Part shown: positions 7,202-15,200 of the stretch, piece by piece
Layout of the letters: each line of letters starts with the position of its first letter
Position numbering within the stretch: the first letter of the stretch is position 1
NCBI RefSeq assembly: GCF_000429445.1
Contig: NZ_AUBW01000006.1
Location: 186,001-250,000 of the forward strand
Direction: 5' to 3'
Source: Algoriphagus terrigena DSM 22685
GTDB lineage: Bacteria > Bacteroidota > Bacteroidia > Cytophagales > Cyclobacteriaceae
Length of the DNA: 64,000 nt
Translations under genes and position numbers: made by a program
Notes under the pieces: generated by a model
Databases searched by the model: none
What the model saw: the letters and a program-made list of their open reading frames with translations, nothing else
What the model was told of the DNA's origin: nothing

Positions 7202-8104
7202 TTAGCACTTTCCAACTTTACTACTTTCCAACTCCTTCGGATCAAAGATCAACGGAAAAAACTTCCCTCCCATCGTTTCCCCTTTTGAAATCACCGGCAC
7301 ACCCGCCAGAAGAGGTTCATTTGAATCCGAAATCGTCCCATTTGCAAAGACATTCAGTACAAAGGCCTTTCTTGATTTATCAGAGTAATTTGCGAAGCTC
7401 CCATGGACCAGCAACGGATGGTGAAATGCGGCATAGCCGGCTTTCAGCGGAATCGCCACGGGTTTGAAAGCCGCCTTTTGCTCCTCGCTCATCATCGCCA
7501 TCAGCCCGTCCATCTCTCCGGCAAGCGCAGGCTTCTCCAACAATCCCCACCGATGCGAACCCGGCACATATTGCAGGCAGCCGTTTTCCTCCGTGGCGTC
7601 ATCCAGTCCACACCAGCAGGTCAGATGCTGCATCTCAATCGTCCGTGTCCAATAGGAATAGTCCTGATGCCAGGCCACATTTCCCCCGTGATGGGCTGGC
7701 TTGCAAAAGAGCTGATCGTGCCAAAACCGAACCGACCGGTCACCCAAGAGTTGGCTGGCAGCCATGCGGAAGGCAGGATTCCAGATTGCATCGTGAAAGG
7801 CCTCCGCAATCCGCCAATGCCCCAGCGAGTGGAACAGCACCTTGTTGGGGTCTCCTGACTCGTTGCTGTGAAACTCATGGAAAAGCGAATGCAGTGGATG
7901 TGCAGGATCCATGACTTCGTCCAATGCCTTCTTCAAGGCTTCAATCTGGATTTCGTCCAACAGCTTAATACCCGCCAGGTATCCATTTTCATGGAAAAAG
8001 TCGACCTGCTCCTTGCTGAGCCGGTATTGATCCCAGTCGGAGGTAGTTTTCGGTTGGGGGAAAAGGTCCGTGAGCGGATAGTTAAAGTCTGCCAAGTCTT
8101 TCAT
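7202..8104 (-). CDS. Phytanoyl-CoA dioxygenase (PhyH) family protein
   Basis: This 300-residue cytosolic protein belongs to the Fe(II)/2-oxoglutarate dioxygenases. The facial triad is visible as H146-Q-D148 (in WHQDYSYW) and H234 (in LLVHGSF), followed by a conserved SRKAF segment with the probable 2-oxoglutarate-binding Arg. The N-terminal motif FFHENGYLAG is typical of PhyH proteins, and LQYVPGSHRWG precedes the distal His as usual. The family hydroxylates varied small molecules such as lipids, ectoine and antibiotics; the substrate cannot be predicted here. It is divergent from the Gfo/Idh/MocA gene about 205 bp away, so the gap between them may hold both promoters. Confidence 0.9.
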   Translation of the reverse strand: MKDLADFNYPLTDLFPQPKTTSDWDQYRLSKEQVDFFHENGYLAGIKLLDEIQIEALKKALDEVMDPAHPLHSLFHEFHSNESGDPNKVLFHSLGHWRIAEAFHDAIWNPAFRMAASQLLGDRSVRFWHDQLFCKPAHHGGNVAWHQDYSYWTRTIEMQHLTCWCGLDDATEENGCLQYVPGSHRWGLLEKPALAGEMDGLMAMMSEEQKAAFKPVAIPLKAGYAAFHHPLLVHGSFANYSDKSRKAFVLNVFANGTISDSNEPLLAGVPVISKGETMGGKFFPLIFDPKELESSKVGKC

Positions 8105-8309
8105 GGATTTCGGGGTTATTGAGCGGGCAAAAGATAGTAAAAATCGGAAATGAAGCTATCCTTACCTTGGGTTTCGGCATCGTTTGCGTGGATTTTCCAA
8201 AACCCGCTTCTCAAGTTTAGGGATATGTCGGTAGATTGGTCCGTTATAATCTCCAAGGTTTGAATCCCTTGAAAGGTCTTCCCGTACTTTAACCCAAAAA
8301 ACCCATGCT

Positions 8310-9734
8310 ATGAATACAAATCGAAGAAACTTTTTGAAAACCGGAGCGACGGCAGCTCTTGGGCTTTCTGGACTGACGGTGATTTCACCAGCTGTCTTGG
8401 GAAAGTCCATGGGCTATGTAGCTCCCAGTGACAAAGTCAACCTAGCCTGCATCGGCATCGGCAACCGCGGAGCGGAAATCATCCGTGAACTTCACAAGAC
8501 CGGCCTCTGCAATGTCGTCGCGCTATGTGATGTGGACATGGGAGCCAAGCAGACCGAGGACATCATGAAGATGTTTCCACAGGCGAAGAAATTCCAGGAT
8601 TTCCGTAGGATGTTTGACGAGATCGGAAAAGAATTTGACGCGGTCAGCGTCGCCACTCCGGACTTCTCCCACTTCCCCTGTACTATGCGCGCACTCGCCG
8701 AAGGCAAACACGTCTACGTGGAAAAGCCCATGGCCAGAACCTTCCAAGAGGTCGACCTAATGATGGCCGCCGCCAAAAAATACCCGAATCTGGCCACCCA
8801 GATGGGAAATCAGGGTCACTCCGAAGGAAACTATTTTCAATTCAAAACCTGGAAAGAAGCCGGAGTCATCAAGGATGTGACGGCCATGACTGCGCACATG
8901 AACAGCCGCCGACGTTGGCATGACTGGGATCCAAAGATCTCCAGCTATCCCGCCGCCGAGCCCATCCCCTCCACCTTGGACTGGGACGTCTGGACAGCGC
9001 AGGCAAGACCACACGAGTTCAACAAGGACTACCACAACGGCCAGTGGAGATGCTGGTACGACTTCGGCATGGGCGCACTCGGAGACTGGGGAGCGCATAT
9101 CATGGATACGGCGCATGAATTTCTAGAGCTCGGCTTGCCCTATGAAGTCAATCCTACCAAGCTCAGCGGACACAATTCATTCTTTTTCCCGATGTCCACC
9201 ACGCTGGAATTCAAGTTTCCGGAACGTGGCGCCATGCCTCCGATGGTCATCACCTGGCAAGATGGATTGGACAACATCCCATCTGTACCAGAGGGCTACG
9301 GTGTGTCCGAACTGGATCCAAATATCCCGCCGCCAAGCAATGGCCAAATGCAGCCGGCAAAGCTGAACCCTGGCAAGATCATCTACAGCAAAGACCTAAT
9401 CTTCAAAGGCGGTTCGCACGGTAGCACGCTATCCATCATCGGTGGCGACAAAGCCAAAGAATGGGAATCCAAGCTTCCTGAAGTTCCTGCGAGCCCGTCC
9501 AACCACTTCGCCAACTTCCTCAATGCCTGCAAAGGCGAGGAGAAAACCAGATCCCGCTTCGAGATCGCCGGCCCACTTTCACAGGTGTTCAGCCTGGGCG
9601 TGATGGCACAATGGTCCGGGGAGAAATTAGAATTTGACAGGGAAACCCGTCAGATCACCAACAATCCGATGCTGAATCAGATCCTGGTGGGCATGCCGCC
9701 GAGAAAAGGCTGGGAGGAGTATTATACCGTGTAG
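8310..9734 (+). CDS. Gfo/Idh/MocA family oxidoreductase with Tat signal
   Basis: This 474-residue protein begins with a twin-arginine signal, R5-R6-N-F-L-K, followed by a hydrophobic stretch, so it is exported folded, presumably with its bound nicotinamide cofactor. The Rossmann fingerprint GIGNRGAEI lies near residues 49-57, and VYVEKPMAR near 135-143 gives the EKP motif typical of the family. Secreted Gfo/Idh/MocA enzymes act as glycosidases by transient oxidation or as glycoside 3-dehydrogenases. The ThuA, sugar isomerase and DUF1080 genes in this window fit that setting (inference). The length of 474 is normal for Tat-exported Bacteroidota members. A terminator follows about 50 bases downstream. 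Confidence 0.92.
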   Translation: MNTNRRNFLKTGATAALGLSGLTVISPAVLGKSMGYVAPSDKVNLACIGIGNRGAEIIRELHKTGLCNVVALCDVDMGAKQTEDIMKMFPQAKKFQDFRRMFDEIGKEFDAVSVATPDFSHFPCTMRALAEGKHVYVEKPMARTFQEVDLMMAAAKKYPNLATQMGNQGHSEGNYFQFKTWKEAGVIKDVTAMTAHMNSRRRWHDWDPKISSYPAAEPIPSTLDWDVWTAQARPHEFNKDYHNGQWRCWYDFGMGALGDWGAHIMDTAHEFLELGLPYEVNPTKLSGHNSFFFPMSTTLEFKFPERGAMPPMVITWQDGLDNIPSVPEGYGVSELDPNIPPPSNGQMQPAKLNPGKIIYSKDLIFKGGSHGSTLSIIGGDKAKEWESKLPEVPASPSNHFANFLNACKGEEKTRSRFEIAGPLSQVFSLGVMAQWSGEKLEFDRETRQITNNPMLNQILVGMPPRKGWEEYYTV

Positions 9735-9785
9735 AGGCAAGAGGATAGAACCAAGACGCTAGACGCTAGACTTTAGTATCAAGAG

Positions 9786-9820
9786 GCCGTCCGGATGCAG
9801 ATCTGGGCGGCTTTTTTTTA
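9786..9820 (+). terminator. Rho-independent terminator after the oxidoreductase gene
   Basis: The stem GCCGTCC/GGGCGGC (one G-T pair), with a 12-base loop, is followed by eight T residues. It lies about 50 bases downstream of the Gfo/Idh/MocA stop codon. Confidence 0.75.
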
Positions 9821-9920
9821 TTTTCCTCAGAGGCGGGACATCGGGAAATCTGTGCCGATCTGTTGGCTTCTCTGTGAAGATCCGCGGGAAAAACCCCTCT
9901 ATTCCGAAACCCGAAATCGA

Positions 9921-11153
9921 TCAACTCTCCAGCCGCTCCAACCTTTCCAGCAGCGGCGGATGGGAATAATTCACAAAGACATACCAAGGATGCGGATTGG
10001 TATTGCTGAGCGACTTGACAGACAACGTCTTCAAGGCATGAGCGAGCGGAACTCCCGCAAAGGTGGTCTTCGCAAACTCGTCCGCCTCAAATTCATTCTT
10101 ACGACTCAGCCAGTTCATGCCGATCCCCAACACGGTGGAAATGGGCGAGAAAAGCATCGCAAATCCAATGATATTCAACTCCACGGCCATTGAGTCTCCG
10201 CCAAGGGCAAGGCTGATATTTTCAGAAAACACAAACTGCCCCAGCAAAAACAACATCAATCCCACCTGAATCACCGAGATCACCATCCCAAGGACGATGT
10301 GCTTTTTCTTAAAATGTCCCACTTCATGCGCCAAAACAGCGATCAGCTCGTCCTCCGAATGCTGCTCAATCAGCGTATCGTAAAGCACGACTTTCTTCCT
10401 TTTACCCAATCCGGAGAAAAAAGCATTTGCCTTGGCAGAACGCTTGCTGCCATCCATGACGAAGATGTTATCCAGCGAAAAATCCACGACGCGGGCGTAT
10501 TCGAGGATCTTTTGCTTCAGCTCCCCATCTTCCAGAGGAGTAAGTTTGTTGAATAAGGGCAGGATCAGGGACGTGTAGAGCAAGTTGATCAAGACCATAA
10601 GTGCAGCGGCGACGATCCAAAACTGCCACCAGAAGTCTTCTCCCATCCGATCGATCAGCCAAAGAAACAGCAGTAATAATCCCCCGCCGATCACAATACC
10701 CAAGACATAGCCTTTGATCTTGTCGGCAAAAAAAGTCCCCAGCGTAGTCTTGTTGAAGCCATATTTTTCTTCAATCACAAAGGTGCTGTAATACTCGACA
10801 GGCAGCCCCAGAATGTCTGAGGCTAGAAACAATATTCCAAAAAACACCAGTGCCTGAGCGACCGACCCCAACCCAAAGCCCGCGACCCAATTATCTACAG
10901 CACCCAGCCATCCTTGGTAAATCAGGAGAAAAGTCAGAACAAATGAGACGATGCCGACCAACAGCTTGAAACGGAAATTTTCCCGCTGGTAGGACCTTGC
11001 CTGGTCCAGTTTTTCCTGACTGAGATAGCCCTCCAGCGTTTTCGGGATCTTTGACGCCGGATTTTTTACATTGAGAAAATCCAGGATTTGGTTGAGCAAA
11101 AAGCCAAACAGCAATACCCCAATCAAGAGGTATTTCAAAGCTTCAACAGACAT
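9921..11153 (-). CDS. M48 family zinc metalloprotease, Ste24/CAAX-protease-like
   Basis: This 410-residue multi-spanning inner-membrane protein has the zinc-binding H276-E-V-G-H280 motif in VLAHEVGHFKKKH and a downstream NEFEADEFA glutamate as third ligand. Hydrophobic segments occur near residues 5-22, 65-85, 105-125, 145-175, 180-205 and 285-345, and the N-terminal LEGYLSQEKLDQARSY segment is typical of M48A/Ste24 proteins. Such enzymes degrade or process membrane proteins. The ATG at 11153 is preferred over a TTG two codons upstream. The gene starts six bases after the PorP/SprF stop, so the two form an operon, suggesting a role in envelope quality control alongside the surface-protein system (inference). 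Confidence 0.92.
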   Translation of the reverse strand: MSVEALKYLLIGVLLFGFLLNQILDFLNVKNPASKIPKTLEGYLSQEKLDQARSYQRENFRFKLLVGIVSFVLTFLLIYQGWLGAVDNWVAGFGLGSVAQALVFFGILFLASDILGLPVEYYSTFVIEEKYGFNKTTLGTFFADKIKGYVLGIVIGGGLLLLFLWLIDRMGEDFWWQFWIVAAALMVLINLLYTSLILPLFNKLTPLEDGELKQKILEYARVVDFSLDNIFVMDGSKRSAKANAFFSGLGKRKKVVLYDTLIEQHSEDELIAVLAHEVGHFKKKHIVLGMVISVIQVGLMLFLLGQFVFSENISLALGGDSMAVELNIIGFAMLFSPISTVLGIGMNWLSRKNEFEADEFAKTTFAGVPLAHALKTLSVKSLSNTNPHPWYVFVNYSHPPLLERLERLES

Positions 11154-11159
11154 CAGCAA

Positions 11160-12206
11160 TTAGAATTTTGGGCAAGGAAGGACGGTATCCCTTCTGGAAG
11201 GCTTGCCCTGATACTGATTAGGCAGTGTCCAGGACAGGCTTAGCTCATGGGCTCCGCCGGACTGAATGCCCAGTTGGGAAACCGTGTAGTCAAAGCTATA
11301 CCCGATATTCATTCCACTCAGCAGGTTCAAGCCAACCATCATGACGATGGCGTCGCGGTTGCTTTGCTGCTCAACAGGCTTGTAAGGCAGTCCTCGGTAC
11401 CAGAGCCCAAAAACAATCGGTTCAATCGAAAAATAGGCACCGACGTCCAGCTGCTCAAATGGTCCCTGGCGCTTGTAATTGACGGTTGGAGTAAAGGATC
11501 GCTGCTTTCTCATGTGCGTAAAATCCCCCCGCATAGCCCCTTCTCCCAGATCAATCCGATATCCAGCATGAAAGGAAAGCTTCATCGGCAATGGACTGAC
11601 CCCCTCGATAAAGGACTGGTTCGGCTCGTTTACATGATGAGCAGCAAATCCGACCCAGAGATTTTCTGTAAAGAACATTCCACCCACAGACAGTGAAAGC
11701 ATGCTGATGGGGTCTCCCAATCCGGGGATATCTGTACCCGGCAAAGTGGGTCCAAAAGGATCAGAGGGATTGATCTGGTTGGCAAAAACCAGGTTTTCAT
11801 AGAATCCGATTTCCCTTCGGATATAAGTCGCCTGAAATCCCGGACGGAAGTAGGCATTATCGCTGATCTTGAGTTCGTAGGAGTACAATGCTGAGATTGA
11901 TGTCGAGCGCAGCTTGGCCGCTCCCTCCGTGTCCTGCATCACGTGAATGCCGATGCCACTGTTGTAGTCAGGCAGATAGGTATCGTAGTAAGCTGAAAAC
12001 GTGGTAAACTGTGCATCTATCGATGGCCACTGATTGCGGTAGTTGAACCCAACGCGACCGGTCAATTCCCCTCCTGCCATTGCCGGGTTCAAATAAAGCG
12101 GGGCTGCGTAATACTGGCTATATTGCGGATCCTGAGCAAAAGCAGAGAAGCTCAAGCAAAGACAAAAACCAGTAAAAAAAACCAAACTTCGAAGTGACCG
12201 TAACAA
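11160..12206 (-). CDS. PorP/SprF family T9SS outer-membrane protein
   Basis: This 348-residue beta-barrel protein has a signal peptide ending at AFAQ and then the family hallmark DPQYSQYYAAPLYLNPAMAG. Alternating beta strands and an internal MLSLSVGGMFFTENLWVGFAAHH stretch fit PorP/SprF barrels of about 300-350 residues. These proteins sit in the outer membrane and are needed for secretion or attachment of large adhesins; SprF pairs with SprB in Flavobacterium. Here the gene diverges from a giant adhesin-like gene 82 bp away, the expected partner. A TTG at 12206 is the only usable start: an in-frame stop lies 12 bases further upstream, and the next Met comes after the signal peptide. Confidence 0.93.
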   Translation of the reverse strand: MLRSLRSLVFFTGFCLCLSFSAFAQDPQYSQYYAAPLYLNPAMAGGELTGRVGFNYRNQWPSIDAQFTTFSAYYDTYLPDYNSGIGIHVMQDTEGAAKLRSTSISALYSYELKISDNAYFRPGFQATYIRREIGFYENLVFANQINPSDPFGPTLPGTDIPGLGDPISMLSLSVGGMFFTENLWVGFAAHHVNEPNQSFIEGVSPLPMKLSFHAGYRIDLGEGAMRGDFTHMRKQRSFTPTVNYKRQGPFEQLDVGAYFSIEPIVFGLWYRGLPYKPVEQQSNRDAIVMMVGLNLLSGMNIGYSFDYTVSQLGIQSGGAHELSLSWTLPNQYQGKPSRRDTVLPCPKF

Positions 12207-12288
12207 GGAATTGTTCGTTTATTTGAGTACTCAGTCAGCTTCTAAACGTTCCAGCCTTTGGGTTGTTTTAGAAAGCAGTTCGAAAAAT

Positions 12289-15200
12289 ATGAAAAGCAGC
12301 CCTATTTCCATAAGGTTCATTTTAATTTTTGCAAGTTTCATTTCCCTGAGCTTTTTCGGAGTCAATAGCTTGGGTTATTCTCAAGGCTTCAATGAAAACG
12401 AATGGATTTTTGGCTATTGCGGTGGAAGTACGGATAACAACTACCTCTCCTTCGGAAAAGGCGGCACTGCAAACGTCCAGACTTTGCCCGGCTCTGTCAT
12501 CATCGGAGCCAACAACAACGCACTCGCCATCGACCCCATCACCGGCCAGCCGCTCTTTGCCACCAATGGAGTCTTGGTGTACGACTACAGCTCCTCACCC
12601 ATCCAGGGCAGCGCTCCAGGGCTCAATGGCGACATAGACGGCCATCAGAAAGTTGCCACGGGATTTCTGGAGTACGACCCTGACGGGAACAAACTTTTCT
12701 ACATTTTCTATCTTTCTCCCGGCGGGCAACTCCAATATGCCGTAGTCGACATGAATGCGCCCGGTCAGGCCGTGGGCAATGACCGGCCTTTGGGCGAAGT
12801 CACGACAAAAGACCAGGTGATCGGGCCCGCCTCGGGCGCTCTTTTGGTGGTAAAAAGTCCCGCTTCCCCCTCCTACCTGATCAGCTTTACCGGAGGAAAT
12901 CTAGTCTCGAATCAACTCCAATCTACTCAAGGCAGCTTTTCCCAAACAGATACTGAAGGGATTCCTTTCACACCAAAATCCATCGTCTTTGACGAGGAGA
13001 ACAGCCAGTTGATTGTCATCTCAGAAAACTCCGGAGACGACATCATGGTCGTACCTTACGACACCAGCTCTGGTAATTTTGGAACTCCCCAAGCGATCGC
13101 GGGATCGAGCGGAAGTGAAGATATCGGTGGCGCGGACTTTTCTCCGGATGATGCCTTCATCTACTTTTCCAGGGGAAACCAACTCTTCCGGGTTCCCAGC
13201 AGTGACCTGAGTGCTACTCCGGAAGAAATCCCGCTGACGGCCGGATTGAATCAAGTCTATGACATCAAAGCCGGCCCTGACGGACAGCTCTACTACATCT
13301 ATGAGGAGGTGGTCGGTGGCCCTCAGTTGATCGGGCGAGTCACCAACCCGAACGAACCTGACCTCACTTTGGTCACTTTGGAAGAAGATCCGTTCAATGG
13401 AACAGATTTCTGCGGAACGATATTTCCCGTCTTTGCGCCAAATGCGGACATCGCGCCTTCGGTTGACTTTACCTGGGATCCAGAAGCCCCCTGCTCCAAC
13501 AATCCCGTGCAACTCACCAGCGTGATCACCCCGGAAAATTACCAGCCGGTTTCGTTCAATTGGGAATTTACGCCGCCACTGACTGACTCGGACGGCAATC
13601 CACTTCCGGCTGACTTCACCCAGGAGCATTTTCTGATTCCTCAGGATGCTGCTCAAGGCACCAGCATTTCGGTGACGCTTACGGTAGAGTTTGCGGATGG
13701 AAGCACTCAGGTCGTGCCCAAAACGATCCCGCTGACCGAGAATAAACTGGAGGCAAACTTCAGTCCCTCAGACACGACCTTGTGTATGTCCTGCATCGAC
13801 TTGGATCCACTTCTCCAGGCTCAGGCGGCAGGTGAGGATGGAGAGGCTCCTCCAGGTGGCGGCGGAGATACCTACGAGTACTTTTGGTCCAACAAGCGGG
13901 ACCGCGGCTGGATCGGCAAAGAAGCAAATGAAGTATGTCTTCCCGGATTGTATTGGGCGCTGGTGCGTGAGCCAGGCTCGCAATGCTACGCATATGCTGA
14001 GATTCGGGTAAAAATTTGGGATCTCCCCGATCAGTCCAACAACATCTGGTATTTCGGAGACGGCGCGGGATTGGACTTCAATCCTGATCCAAACGACTCC
14101 ACTGCCCCTACTCCAAGGCCAATTGCCGAACGGCACCCTCAGAATATTCCAGCAGGAACCACCACGATATCAGACCAGGCCGGACAGGTGTTGTTTTTCA
14201 CAGATGGGCAAAAAGTCTGGGATCTCAACGGAGATCTGATGGCCAATGGTGACAGCATCGGAGGTGACAATTCAGCAAGTCAGTCAGTGATCGCGGTGGC
14301 GGTACCGCAGCAGCCTACCTTGTTTTACCTTTTCACGACACAGGCAAGCGCCAGCGGCTCCAATACCGTGAGCTTCTCCATGGTGGATATCAAATCAGAG
14401 AATACGACCGGGGTGGGCAATGTGGTCACCAAAAACAATTTCCTCTTTAGCCCCTCCACTGAGCAGTCGGCCGCATTCTCCGGCGGGGACACCACTTGGG
14501 TGATGTACCATGAGTTGGGAAACAACTCCTTCAGGGCCTATCCTGTTTCCGGGAATGGCATCGGGCAGCCTGTCTTGAGTTCGGTGGGGAGCAGTCACGG
14601 GTTTAACTCCGGAGTAGGCGCGATGAAGTTTAGTCCGGACGGGACGAAGCTCGCCGTGACCATCTCTGAGGGTGGCTGTAACAAAACAGAAATCTTTGAA
14701 TTTGACCAGCAAACCGGTGAGTTGACCGAATACGCCCGACTTGATCTAGGCTGCGATGGAGATATCTATGGGCTGGAATTCAACCAAGACTCTGACAGAG
14801 TATTGGTTTCCTATCGAAACGGCGGCCCCGGGGTGGAGGAATTCATCATCAAAGAGGTTGAGAACGACGACGAAACTGCTCCGTCCTGTCCGGCATGTTT
14901 TGGCTCAGCAACTACCCGGGCCCAGCGTGAAGCCTGTATCCTCACCACCAAAAAGACGGTCAGCGGCACGTCAAGCTTAAATCTGGGAGCACTTCAAATC
15001 GCCTCCGACGGGCAAATCTATGTTGCCGTGGTCGGTGATAACCGAATCGGACAGATTCAGGTAGGATCGGGCTGTAGCGGCACGAGCACGTTCAATCAGG
15101 ATGCCGTAGAGCCCATGCCAGGAACTTCCAATTTGGGACTCCCTTCATTTGTCCAAAACTCCGGCAGCTCGATCCCTGAGCCTTCGCTTGCTTTCCCTCC

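Noticed and set aside
8162..8410. Minus-strand open frame of 82 codons in the gap before the Gfo/Idh/MocA gene
   Set aside because: It overlaps the Tat signal coding region and shows no features of its own.
13021..13656. Minus-strand open frame of 211 codons within the giant cargo gene
   Set aside because: Antisense shadow of an intact 1837-residue reading frame with recognisable modules.
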